Part shown: positions 12,401 through 26,700 of the stretch, in pieces | Position numbering within the stretch: position 1 is the first letter of the stretch | How the letters are laid out: each line of letters starts with the position of its first letter | Source of the DNA: Palaemon carinicauda | Lineage: Eukaryota > Arthropoda > Malacostraca > Decapoda > Palaemonidae | Assembly: GCF_036898095.1 (NCBI RefSeq) | Contig: NC_090735.1 | Location: 7,894,661 to 7,958,660 of the forward strand | Direction: 5' to 3' | Length of the DNA stretch: 64,000 nt | Translations under genes and position numbers: made by a program | The notes under the pieces: generated by a model | Told to the model about the DNA's origin: nothing | Databases searched by the model: none | The model's input: the letters and a program-made list of their open reading frames with translations, nothing else

Positions 12401-15400
12401 TGTAATCAAGTTTTAAATGCCATAAATTTCTTTACATCTTTTGAAAGCTAATGCAAGACAAAGCTTGTCTCTGGAGGTCAAGCTGGTCATTGACTTCCTT
12501 TACAACAAAAGAAAAGGTGGCAATATTATTATCTTTATTATTAGTAACTACCGTAAGCTAAAAACCCTAGTTGGAAAACCAGGATGTTATAAGCCAAGGG
12601 CTCCAACAAGGAAAAATAGCCCAGTGGGTAACGGTGGCACCCATGGTGATCTTGTGAAGATGGGTGCCAGTTTTGCTGTCCAAAGGTTTCCTCCTTGGTT
12701 ACCAAGGGCTACCTATGTTATACATGACATTTGACAGTACCTGAAGCAGAATAAAATCCACAACAAATTCCTCCTCCTTGGAGATAATTCTTCAAGTCAT
12801 CCCAAGGCTATGACAGATTTGGGGCCCAACAATAAGATATTCCCTTCGTCTTCCAACACCACCTTTCTCATTCAGCCCCTGGACCAAGAGATCATCAAGG
12901 ATTTAGGGTCTGAAAGTGACCTGCAATAGTTGGTTCAGAGTATTGACATCAGTCCTGACACTTTGGTCCAGAATTTTCCCCTTGCCTTCATCATAGAAGA
13001 TATGGCCAAAGTGTGTCCAAAAATTTAACTTTTTACCTGTTGTAGACACTATCTGTAAGCATTTCATAAAATTGCCACAAAGAGATTGGGTTCACTCAGG
13101 TGGATAAAAACAATATTGAGAAGCTGCTTCAACCGCTTAGTAAGCTGCTCTCAAAGGACTTAATAGAGCTTTGTGCATGTAAAAAAAGTATAAACTAAGA
13201 TGCAAAACATGGAGTCTTTGACGCATCCTCTTACTGTTTGTGGATGTAAATATTTTCATGAAGGAGCTTTATACTAACCCATAGTTTGATGCAGCAGCAT
13301 CGATGATCCACAGAGCCCTTAAGCCAATTTGTGATAAAGAAGCAACGTGCCTAGTAGAAAGAATTTTAGATTCTTTAAAACCTATTTTTGCTGGATAACC
13401 TTATTCATCTACCTTTCACTTGCTGATTTTCTCCACGTCCAAAGACCTTTCCTCTATCATCTCCATGTCCAAAGACCTTTCCTCTATCATCTCCATGTCC
13501 AAAGACCTCTCTTCTATCATCTCCATGTCCAAAGACCTCTCCTCTATCATCTCCATGTCCAAAGACCTCTCCTCTGTCATTTCCAAGTCCAAAGACCTCT
13601 CCTCTGTCATTTCCAAGTCCAAAGACCTCTCCTCTATCATCTCTATGTTCAAAAGACCTCTCCTGTCTCCTCTCCATGTCCAAAGACCTCTGCTCTCTAT
13701 GTCCAAAGACCTCCCTTCTATCATCTCCCATGCTCAAAGACCTCTCCTTCATCATCTCCATGTCCAAAGACCTCTCCTCTATCATGTCCACGCCTGGCAT
13801 TCTCCAGTGGAGCTGCCTTTCTCTTACTCTTCACTAAGAACTCAAGCAATCTTCACCTTCTTTCATACCTTAGTCTCATTGTAAAGGAAGAGGAATCGGG
13901 CAGACAGGGAGGAGGAATAGTTAACAACTTGGCTTCTAATTTTTGTTTTCAAAATTCTTCATGAATTTCTGTTTGAGGATTTCTGGTATTTGATATACTA
14001 TCTGACTTTGAAAGGCATTCTAATGTATTTGGCCTGAAAAAAGTTTTCTTATTCTTAAGATATCACAAAAGGTGTTTTACTTTTGAAGATTAGTGTATCA
14101 TGTACATGTTAGTAAAGGTCATATGGTGGAGGTAAGATGTGATCTTTAGATCATATTCCTGTTTTTTTCCATAAGAATTAAAGTTTATCATCAACTTTAC
14201 CCTTAACAACTGGTTAGGATACAATGCATCTCAATCACAAACTCCTAACTGACTACACAATATTCTATAATGCAAAGATAATAAGGCTAAGTAGTGTTTC
14301 AAAGCAAGCAGAAGATACAATTCATATAGACTTACTTGCACCAATCAGCAAGCGTATCAGTTGTATGGTGCAACGTAGCCGTTACAGCAGCTAACAAGGT
14401 TTCTAAGCTCTTGGCTATTTCTTTCATCTTCATCTTCTCCAGTAAATGAAACTGTTCATCATTAAAGGTGAGAGCTGAAAAATGAAGGAAATTAAGTTGC
14501 TTTTCTGAACAAAATAGGGTCTTCACTCAGAAACCAATTTTATCGTCTTTAAACTCTTAATAATTTTAGAAAATATACAAGTTTGTCCTGCTTCAAAAAT
14601 GTCACCTTTCAGAAACATTAATTTCAAATCATCAGAGGCCTATGACAGCTTGACAAAGTACGAAGGAAAACTATAAACAGAAAAATTAAATACTATACTC
14701 TTTTAAAAGATGCCTATGTCAAGTATCATATAAACAGATAAAATAAAATTCACATTCAAAGACTATAATCATTTGAGGATCCTTCATTACTAACATTAAA
14801 TCAAATCCTCCAATAGCAATGTTTCTGGGGATATGAGGTATTCCTTATCATCAACATTATTGTAAAGTGTATGTTTTCTTTTAGTAGGCAACAAACTCTT
14901 TAAGTAAGAACAATTTTAAAATGTAATGGACTAATCAGTATTTGCATAAAAGGTAAAGACTACAGACAAACTAATAAAAAAATACTTACCACACTCAATA
15001 GTAAGAAAAATTTCAACCAACAGCAAAAGAATAATCTTTAATATAAATCTCTCAAAAAAGTTTTTTATAATTAAATTTCCTTAAAGGGCTTTTGCAAGAA
15101 ACGAGTTTCTTCCACTCTCTTCCGTCTTATGAACTCTTTCACCAGAATCTCTATTACAGAAGAATATGTATTTATGCATACAGAGTATAAAAATAAATTC
15201 TGCATCAGGTTTCACTGTTGTTATTTTTGTCTTAAGCCACATAACAGACTTCACAAATATTAACAGTTATGAAAATGCTGCAAACAAACTACATCACCAC
15301 TTCAATGTATGTGTCACAACTAATAAGTTAGATACTCCAACATATCTTCTTTAAGGCAAAGACTAATGAGCAGGGAAAACAAATTGTATTTTCTAGTCCA

Positions 15401-17710
15401 TGCATAAAGGAAACATGAGAAATGGAGGAGAGAAAGAAAAGTGTCTTAATTCTAAAGAAAATGAAAGACTTATTCTCTAAAAGAATAAAGAAATAATCAG
15501 GGAAAACAGATGCTAGAATAAATTTCCAGAGATTGGCAGTAGAGGGTAAAACAGTCACAAAATGTGCAAGCCCAGGAAGAATTTGCTTCCCAGAAAGAAT
15601 TTGCTTAACAGATTATCATGATGCAACTTGGAGAAAAAAAAAAATAAGATGGAACTAAGGACGCAGAGGTGTCACTCTGCTACAGTAAGATTTATAGAAG
15701 AGGTAAAAGCAGGGTTAATGCTCATATCATTTGCTTTCGTAAAGTCTTTCAAATATGAAAGCAACATTCTAACCTAGGAGGAATAAGAGCAAAATTCATC
15801 TTTAATAATTAAGATGAAAAAGAACTCATATCATCTAAACATTCCATACATTAGTGTGTATTCTGAATCTTTTTCTCTGGTGTGAAACTATCCACAAAAT
15901 CAGAGTTTAAAAGATGAAAAGTAACCAACCAAAGACTGAATGAATGCAACAATAATAGGGGGGTTTGAATACAGTACCATTATTGGCAAAATCGTCTGAG
16001 TGAGTTCTCTGAGAATGGTAATTGACAACACGAATTTAGAAATGGGTGCATCATCCCTAAAAATTATATTTTACATACATAAAAACTCCAGAATATAATG
16101 AATAAGTTTACAAAGAATAAATAGGATACCGGTAAAGCTAAAATTAAGAAGATTAATAAACGTATATAGTAGAATGCCAATTGTCATAGAAATATCAAGC
16201 GGGAAAAAATTGATAGGAAAAGTTAAAAGTAGATCTTACAATAAGGGAACCCGAAGGGTGGTTCAAAATAAGTGAACTAGATTAAAGATACTTAAGATTT
16301 CAACAGTTCAATAGTTTCAAATATTTTAGTGATAGAATGTTAATTGGAAGTATACAAGATAATAAAATTGTAAAACAGATCATAGCACATTAAGAAGTGT
16401 TATTCAATATACTGTAGAAAAAAACAAAAAAATTTCATACCTAAGACTCGCAACTATGCATAAACCGACAATTAAATAAATAGGCTATTCCTTCACAAAG
16501 TGGTGATCGAATAGAAAAAATTATTGATAAAAAGGTAAGCTTTCCTTAGGTCAATCGCCATTGGCAGTCTACAAGGGAAAGCTTCCAGCTGATCATCTTA
16601 CACTCCAACCACCTTGAAAACTCCCTAATGTAGATCCAAATTCTCCCTGGTCCTGAGACATACTTACTGGGCAAGCCAGGGGTATATAACTAGAAGTTTC
16701 AGCTAACAGTAAGTTCTATGAGGAGGACAAAGTGCTAAACACGCTCTCTGGCAATGCCAAAAATGACACTGGAGAAGACATAGTCTTCCTACTCTTTTAA
16801 GAATATACCTGCCTTTAATGGAAGGCCACAATCTACACTTGGTGAAAGTGAATAATTGTGAACAATCATTGTACTACTTGCAGAGAGAACAAAAACCGAT
16901 GCAATGTCCAACCTACACCTCCATTTCTAGTTTGTTCTATTATTAACATAAAGCCAACATCAACCACTCAAACTATAAAGTGAGAAAATTATTAAACAAT
17001 CTTTGATAGGATTCAACAGTTCTACCACATTTGTTGTGACCAAAGAAAAAAGTGAAGAGTTTTTAACAGGAGAGTAGGACGAGTCTACTTGTCAGCTTTA
17101 TCGAAAGATGAAAAGTTTATATACGAGAAGGAACAAAGTTAAATTAACGCAACCAATCATTAAGGGGAGGATACTGTACTTACTTCTTGCCGCCCTATCT
17201 CTAAGTAAATGTTGCCATGATTCTCTTAGTTTGGTAACGTATGTTAAAGCTTTGTTGGGGGCTCTCTCCACACTATTTACATCATTCCCTCCCTGCTGCC
17301 ACTGACGACTCAACTGTCTTCCACCAACCACTCTTTCATGAAGCTGATTTACAACAGGTACTATATTATTCAAGGAATCTCGGACCTGTAAGAGAGATAC
17401 TCTTAAGAATTGTGTAAACAATTACTTGGCAATTACTGTACTTTTATAAATTGTAAATCATGAAATTACATCCATCAGAATATTCAGCATCATAGTACAA
17501 ATGACAGTAAAGTAAAATAATTCAAACCATCAACTACAGACTGAAGAGAAGCAATATTACTTTTACCACAAAGCTTTTTCTGTAAACAAACCCACAGGGT
17601 CCTATTTTTTTTTTTACAGATCCCCTTCATTAGGCATAATCTGACAGTTATGTATAATGCTTCCTGAACTATTATGAACACACACCAAGAACAAAAAAAA
17701 TAATTTTAGC

Positions 17711-17771
<61 letters not shown>

Positions 17772-20700
17772 TGACTGCTTTTTATAACTTGTCTTAAAAT
17801 ACATAGCAATATTCATAATGGAAGGAGATCAAAAATATACTTGAAGGTACTTTTGTTCATTTCCGTGTTGCCATTTATTCTTTTAAATAAGCACGAATAT
17901 GATTACTCCTCTCCATTCAGTAACAAAAAATGTCTTTTCCCAATATTCAACAATGTCTGTCAAACTATGCAGTAAAGTGCTGTAATACAACAGATTTTTA
18001 GTCAAGGGAACAAGAATACCTGCCTTCTTACATTTGCCATGGGATATTTTGCATACTTACATAATAGCTCAACAAAGAGGGATAGTTAAAATACAAAAGA
18101 GAAGCACTTTTAGCAACAGGAAAAAATGGACAACCCTTGCAACCAAAATTTTCATTAAAGGAGCATTCAAACATCAACTGCATCCAACATATTTCATTCC
18201 TCACCATCCTGACAAACTCACCAACCTTATACCCTAGGTGTCACATAGCGATAAATAATGTCACAGGAAATAAATTACTGTTATACGGTTTGGAAGTGGT
18301 GGGAAGCTGAATTTGGGTGAAAGGACCCAGCTTGAACTAGACCTTAACATGGCTGCCCTGAAGCCAACAGTCTAAATTCTCTGATGTGACATCCAATGAT
18401 TTATAACCTTAAAAAAAAAAAAAAAAAAAATGGCAAGTCAAATTTTTAGGAGTTTCTGCATTGATACCAATCTAATAAAAGTATTCATCTATGCTTTCTC
18501 TCCATGAATTTTGGACCTTGAAACTCATCTTCTTAGTACTTCCGCATCAATTACTCTTCTAACTAACAGCTCATTACTTCTTATCGTAATTTATCCAAAC
18601 CATCTTGGTCAATTATCCAGCCTGTGCAACTAATGTATTAAGTAATGAAGGCCTTACGTTCACATCATAAATTCTTGTTCTGTTTACTAATGTGATACAG
18701 TAATCTAATCTACAAGCACCCTATGAAACACTATTAACTTCATTCATCTGTTGCTAATATGACTGGCAATCTTAATAGGCAGATTATATCTGATCTTATT
18801 TTAAATTCATGTTTAATCCTGGCTCAAAATTTAGTTTAAAATGAAAATAATTTTTTTTTTTAAAAGACAAAAACATAACAAAGACCTTAAAGGTGTCAGA
18901 TTAGGCCACCCAGGAGCTCTGTATGGTTGTAAGCATAAATATTATTTATACAACTACAATTGCCTCACAAAAGAAGGACTACAAATCTAAACCCCATAAA
19001 CACAAATATTTTTGTAGGTGTGAATATTCTACGCAATTGATTTTTAACATGGAACAATAAAGTATCGGTAAAATGCACTGACGATGATTGTGATCCAGCC
19101 ATTGGCATAATTAAACCTGAATGTCTTCTTTAAGTTTCCAGATGTCATTCAGGATCTAGAGAGAAAAAGCGTTGTTCCTTTATTCAATGTTAGCATCCTT
19201 TAAAATATATGGTCTGAGTCAAAGGAAACAAATGATTTCATTAAAAATTGTATGGTAAACAAACTTAAATCCCTATCTTTACTTGGTACAATATGAGTTG
19301 TACAAGTAAGATGAGGATAAAAAGAATTATCAAATGAACAGCATGCTTCATTTAAATAACTTCAAATTAATTTCTAGTTTATAAATTCAAGAAATCATCA
19401 TCATTATTCTGAAATGACTTAAACAGACTATTGAGTCACATTTCGTGAAAAGACCCAAACTGATAAATAAATGATGCGTGATGTATATAATCTCTTGCTT
19501 TCATGACTGTGCAGTGTTTACCTCACAAATTCAAACATAGTTTTGTAGGACAACATTTGCAAGAAATTCAAAGGCCAAAAAGTAAATCCAATCCCACAAA
19601 AGCATCCTATGTTTGGCAAGTTGAATATGGTTGAACACCAAAAATAGCATCAACTGAATACAGTGCAGGTGCAGATAAAACAAAAACTTTATATCTAAAA
19701 AAATAATATAACTGGCAGTCTCAGTTGCTCAGTATGATCTATGATAACGAGTTTTTTCTATCTCTGTTTGCAATTTTAATAAAGTGAAGTTAATGTTGGG
19801 TCTGAAACATAAGAAAATTGCTTATTAAGCAACACACTGAAATGGGTATAATACATAATCTAAATGCATAATATATTGACACTTTCTACCTGTAAGACCA
19901 TGGTTCATCGTGTTTAAAACCAAATTCCCCTCCCAAACCTGTCTCATTTCCCAAAAAAATTCACCTCATACCTACAAGGTGAAGTATGTTAAGTCTCCCT
20001 GGGAATACCATGGCATACACAGTAAGGACAAGGAACTAACAAATGAGAATATACTTTCAGGGGCTGCTTAAAGGAAATTTGGTGATGCAAAATATCTTGA
20101 TAAATCATTAAGAAATTTAACAAGAAACATCAACTATAGAAATTTTTTTTACTTGAATCAAGTCTTGAATATAAAGCTGCTTTCACAAAAATTTAAAATA
20201 ACATCTATTTGATGTACTTAACTGTGGCCCTAAGATACCCATCAAGGATTTATGAAAAATGCTAATGTGCCCTGAATACAAACTTGAATAAAAAAGAATT
20301 CTTACCAAAGTTATGTAAACTCTAAATGCACCTGAAAAAACAATTTATAGTCCTATACAGTACCATCGAAACTAAGACATCTTGCATCAACATGCCAATA
20401 TTTGGCCTTTCCAAGCCATAATGTACTATATGAAAACCTTCATAAAGTGTGATTAAGATTGAAACTAGAATAAGTAAAGTAACCCCAAAAATATGATATC
20501 AGTTTCATACATGACCCAAAAATCATCACAAAATAGCAATTCTCAGGTGTGTTAATACAAATGTAATTTTTTTGGTGATGTTCTAAAAGATTCTTTAAAA
20601 CAACTGTTGCACGGTCTATTAAATTTCTTATTCCTGATCTAGATATTAATCTTTGGCACAGTCGTTCAATTAGTTCATTATGAATGTTGCATAAGATTTT

Positions 20701-23700
20701 TCATAACTCTGACCATCCTTTACATTCAGATCTCCTAGGACAATTCTATCCTGTTCGTATTTCTAGGCAGGCAGTTAATTCTAATAGCCAGGACTTCTCC
20801 ATCATGAGCCTCAATACTACACAGTATTCTAGAAGCTTTATTCCAGCTGTTACCAAGTTGTGGAATGATCTTCCTAATCGGGTAGTTGAATCAGTAAAAT
20901 TTCAAAAGTTCAAAGTTGGAGCAAATGTTCTTATGTTGACCAGGCTGACAGGAGTCTTTTTATAGTTTATATACGACGTATCTGTTTTGACGTTGTCACT
21001 GTTTTCAGAATAATTTATTGTTAATTTGTCCTCATCATTTATCTATTTCCTTATTTCCTTTTCTCACTGGGCTATTTTTCCCTATTGGAGCCCTTAGGCT
21101 TATAGCATCTTGTTTTTCCAACTAGGGTTGTAGCTTGGCTTGTAATAATAATAATAATAATAATAATAATATAGTCATCACTAAGATTCGAAATGACTCA
21201 TATGTTCTCAAATTGCTTGAATATTCATTAAAAACTGTAAAAGTACTTTTCATAGTTACTCCAGCTGTATAAGTTAATTAAAATGCAATTCCTCAAGTCT
21301 GCTAATTACAGGTAATATTGTTTTACTGCATTATTTACAACTTCTTCAATAAAAAAAATGAGATTTAGCCAAAAACTCTAATGTGAAATATGTATGAATT
21401 AAATCGATTTAAATTTCAACAAGATTTCTTTAACACTTTGTGATAAACGTCTTTACAATACAATGGCATTAAATGTAATGTGTTTTATAAGTACCCTCCA
21501 CCTTTCAAAACAGCAATACAAACCAAAATCATATTGTAAAACCTGGATAAAACTATGCCCTATAAATACTAGGGCACTACCAAGCAATTACCACAAATAC
21601 AAATATTAATTATGCTAAAAAAGATTGAATACATTTACAGGATATTTGAGATATCACAAAAAGCTTTACCAAAATGGACAAATACCTTAGTCAAACCATC
21701 CTCTAATGTCTGGTTATAAATTGATCACCCAAAAAACAGTACTTGAAAGCAAAAGCAGTACAGTTGTTGAAATACAGAAGCAAAGCAATATCCCAGTAAA
21801 ACATATACAGTACTGTACTATAACTTTGTTATACAGGCAATAACTGACATAGATTTCTCCTAAAGAATTTTTGGTTTTATGGATATATAAGGCTATTGTG
21901 TTAGTCATAATTCTAATATATAAAAAGAGATCCCTAATATTATGATTCCAGCCAAAGCATAAAGACTTATGCAACCTATTAGTTTAAAATATCCTTCCCG
22001 GGATTCAAGCGTTACAAAATGATACACCCCAATAAGACTAAAATTATAACAATTTATTCTCCTACGGCCAAGTAAGCTAATGGTTAATTCATAAAATATA
22101 TACTGGTAATTAAAAATTCTTTAATCTTTACATTCTTTACTTGTCTGACTAGATAAAATTAACTTTTTATGCACACAAATTAAAATACTGAAAAACAGAA
22201 TCTTAATAATGAAATTTATATCATTACTGTGCTTACCTTGTAGTCATCATGCTAACAACATAGAAGCTGATGGCTTCCATAATTGTAGCATAATGACTAC
22301 AAAATAATGTTTGCTGATATAATTCTGTTTTGTCAGCAACTGAATAGCAACTGCAGTGTTTGCTGCCTCTTCTGAAAATGTCTGGAAAAATCAGTCCTGT
22401 AGTATCTAAATATGTTATTTTGATAATAAAATAAATTTTTGAATATACTTACCCGGTGATTATATAGCTGCAACTCTGTTGCCCGACAGACAACTCTACG
22501 GTAAAACCTCGCCAGCGATCGCTACACAGGTTGCGGGTGTGCCCAACAGCGCCATCTGTCGTCCAGATACCCAGTACTCAATGTAAACAAAGACTCAATT
22601 TTCTCCTCGTCCCACTGCGTCTCTATTGGGGAGGAAGGGAGGGTCCTTTAATTTATAATCACCGGGTAAGTATATTCAAAAATTTATTTTATTATCAAAA
22701 TAACATTTTTCAATATTTAACTTAGCCGGTGATTATATAGCTGATTCACACCCAGGGGGGTGGGTAGAGACCAGTTAAATATGTTTACACTTTTATGAGC
22801 TAAGAGTTTTTATTTCATTTTAGAAGTTATCAAAATAAAAAAAACAAAATAAATAGGTACCTGGTAAGGAAGTCGACTTGAACAATTACTCTGCCTTTTA
22901 AGTACGTCTTCCTTACGGAGCCTCGCGATCCTCTTAAGATGCTGATCGACCCCTAGGATCTGAAGTATCAAGGGTTGCAACCCATACAACAGGACCTCAT
23001 CAAAACCCCTAATCTAGGCGCTCTCAAGAAATGACTTTGACCACCCGCCAAATCAACCAGGATGCGAAAGGCTTCTTAGCCTTCCGGACAACCCATAAAA
23101 AAACAACATTTCAAGAGACAGATTAAAAGGATAAGGAATTAGGGAATTGTAGTGGTTGAGCCCTCACCCACTACTGCACTCGTTGCTACGAATGGTCCCA
23201 GTGTGTAGCAGTTCTTGTAAAGAGACTGGACATCTTTCAAGTAAAATGACGCGAACACTGACTTGCTTCTCCAATAGGTTGCGTCCATTATACTTTGCAG
23301 AGATACATTTTGCTTAAAGGCCACGGAAGTTGTTACAGCTCTAACTTCTTGCGTCTTCACCTTAAGCAAAGTTCGGTCTTCCTCACTCAGATGTGAATGA
23401 GCTTCTCGTATTAACAATCTGATAAAGTCTGACCAAGCATTCTTTGACATAGGCAAGGATGGTTTCTTAACTGAACACCATAAAGCTTCAGATTGGCCTT
23501 GTAAAGGTTTAGTACGCTTTAAATAGAACTTAAGAGCTCTAACAGGGCATAAGACTCTTTCTAGTTCATTGCCTACGATCTCCGATAAGCTGGGGATATC
23601 GAAAGATTTAGGCCAAGGCCGAGAAGGCAGCTCATTTTTGGCTAGAAAACCAAGTTGCAGCGAACAAGTGGCTTTTTCTGACGAAAATCCGATGTTCTTG

Positions 23701-26700
23701 CTGAAGGCATGAATCTCACTGACTCTTTTAGCCGAGGCTAAGCATACCAGGAAAAGTCTTAAGAGTGAGATCTTTCAGGGAGGCTGATTGTAACGGCTCC
23801 AACCTGTCTGACATGAAGAATCTTAGTACCACGTCTAAATTCCATCCAGGGGTAGCCAAACGACGCTCCTTGGTGGTCTCAAAAGACTTAAGGAGGTCTT
23901 GCAGATCTTTATGTTTGGAAAGATCTAAGCCTCTATGCCGGAAGACCGATGCCAACATGCTTCTGTAGCCCTTGATAGTGGGAGCTGAAAGGGATCGTCC
24001 TTTTCTCAGGTATAAGAGAAAAACAGCTATTTGAGCTACAGAGGTACTGGTCGAGGATACAGAAACTGACTTGCACCAGTCTCGGAAGACTTCCCACTTC
24101 GATTGGTAGACTCTAATGGAAGACGCTCTCCTTGCTCTAGCAATCGCACTGGCAGCTTCCTTCGAAAAGCCTCTAGCTCTCGAGAGTCTTTCGATAGTCT
24201 GAAGGCAGTCAGACGAAGAGCGTGGAGGCTTTGGAGTACCTTCTTTACGTGTGGCTGACGTAGAAGGTCTACCCTTAGAGGAAGACTACTGGGAACGTCT
24301 ACTAACCATCGAAGTATCTCGGTGAACCATTCTCTCGCGGGCCAGAGGGAAGCAACTAACGTCAACCTTGTCCCTTCGTGAGAGGCGAACTTCTGCAGTA
24401 CCTTGTTGACAATCTTGAACGGTGGGAATGCGTAGAGATCCAGATGTGACCAATCTAGGAGGAAAGCATCTATATGTATTGCTGCTGGGTCCGGGACTGG
24501 AGAGCAATAGATTGGAAGCCTCTTGGTCAGCGAGGTTGCAAAGAGATCTATGGATGGTTTTACCCCAAGTGGCCCAAAGTCTCTTGCACACATCCTTGTG
24601 GAGGGTCCATTCGGTTGGAATTACTTGCCCTTTCCGACTGAGACAATCTGCTATGACGTTCAAGTCGCCTTGGATGAACCTCGTTACTAGGGAGATGTCT
24701 TGACCTTTGACCAGATGAGCAGGTCCCTTGCGATCTCGTACAACGTCAGTGAGTGGGTACCTCCTTGTTTGGAGATGTACGCCAAGGCCGTGGTGATGTC
24801 CGAGTTAACTTCCACCACTTTGCCTCGAAGGAGAGACTTGAAGCTTTTCAAGGCCAGATGTACTGCCAACAGCTCCTTGCAGTTGATATGCATGCTTCTC
24901 TGACTCGAGTTCCACAGTCCTGAGCATTCCCGACCGTCTAGTGTCGCGCCCCAGCCCACGTCCGATGCGTCCGAGAAGAGAACGTGGTTGGGAGTCTGAA
25001 CAGCCAGGGGAACACCCTCTCTAGGTCGATATTGTCCTTCCACCAAGTCAGACAAGACCTTATCTTTTTGGAAACCGGGATCGAGACCGCTTCTAGCGTC
25101 TTGTCCTTTTTCCAGTGAAAAGCTAGATGGTATTGAAGAGGACGGAGGTGTAGTCTTCCTAGTGACACAAATTGTTCCACGGATGACAGCGTCCCTACCA
25201 GACTCATCCACAGCCTGACTGAGCAGCGTTCCTTCTTCAGCATCTTCTGGATGGATAGCAGGGCTTGATCTATTCTGGGGGCTGATCGTCTTGTTGTTCA
25301 GCAACGTCCTCATCAGAGGGTTCCTCATCCGAAAACTGATGAGGAAACGGCAACGGAGTGGGCAACGTCTGGCTCGCTGAGTCCGGTCGCACTGGTGCAT
25401 GCGTGACGGAGCCGGACGCAACATCATGGAACTGCTGCACAGTCTGTGAACTGTCAACAACCATGGGTGCGCGAGGAAGCACAGCGTCAACCCGAGACTG
25501 TCTAGACCGTCTGGGTTGTGCAGTCAACACCCTACCGGGTTGCTGAGGTTGACGCACTGCGTCAAAACAAGTCACCTCTGCTGGTTGTTGAACGTCCTGA
25601 ACGTCAACAACCACCTCCGAGCGTCGCTTAACGTCAACGTGCGGCTGGCAACCCACACTGGGTCGCATCGGTGGAGGAACCACCTCAACTGGCAGACGCG
25701 AGTAGGTTACCTCAGCGTCAACAGGGCGCACAACCGACCGGTTGGAAGGTTGTTGGCCAGAAGGTTCGGTAGCAACCTTCTCCGCATTAAAGTCCTCTAT
25801 CAAGGACGCAAGCTTGGACTGCATGTCTTGCAGCAAAGCCCATTTAGGGTCTACGGGAGCAGGTGCGGCAACAGACGGGGTTAGCGACTGAGGAGGTACC
25901 GCTTACCATCCCTGAAAGCCTAGTTATGCATGACATAATTGTACAGCAAAACTTCAAAGGCTCGCTGTGAAGTTGACCTGTAGAAACTTGGAGCGTCTCC
26001 TGGCCAGGCGCCAGGGAGAGTCTACGAGAATTGAGAAGTCTATCTGGGCAAAGGCATGAACTCCCAAGTCGAGAATTTCTCTCGTGTCATATCAGACTCT
26101 CGCTCTATAAACCAGTTTAAAAGAAGGGAAAGCAAAGGCTGTATCCCCCAAACTCCTCCTGGTGAAAAACCAGTCGCCTAGCCAACGTAAAGCTCTCTAG
26201 GAGAGCGAGAGAGCACTAGCTTAAAAACAACGGCTTCGAAGTAGCTAGGCCTAGTGTAAGCTCTGACGTTTAGGCGAACGAGGAGCAGCAGTTACAAAAA
26301 GATCCGGACAAAGATCCTTAAAAAAAAATCATCATGATTTAATTAAAGTCCATAGGGGGCTAAGCAGCTTAGGCTCCTCTCCATCTGACAGAGTCCTCAA
26401 GGGAATATCAGTAGGAGGGGGAACAGCAACTTCCTCATCTACAGAAACCTTGTCTGATAAAAGCTGAGTCTCAAGCAAGGGAGAGACCTACCGTGGTGGC
26501 AATGCTTTACAAGCAGAGTCCACACTCACTGGTGCATTAGTAGCGGACCAGAACGCAACGTCATGTAACTGCTTGACAGTCTGTGAACTGTCAACAACTG
26601 AACTGTCAACCACAACAGGTGTGTGAGGACGCACAGCGTCCACTCGAGACTGCTTTGACTGCCTAGACTGAGCAGTCAAAACAACTCTAGAATGCGGAGG

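Noticed and set aside
13347..13964. 205-codon plus-strand frame over the 13.4 kb minisatellite
   Set aside because: All three registers of a stop-poor 30-bp repeat are open, so length is not evidence of coding.
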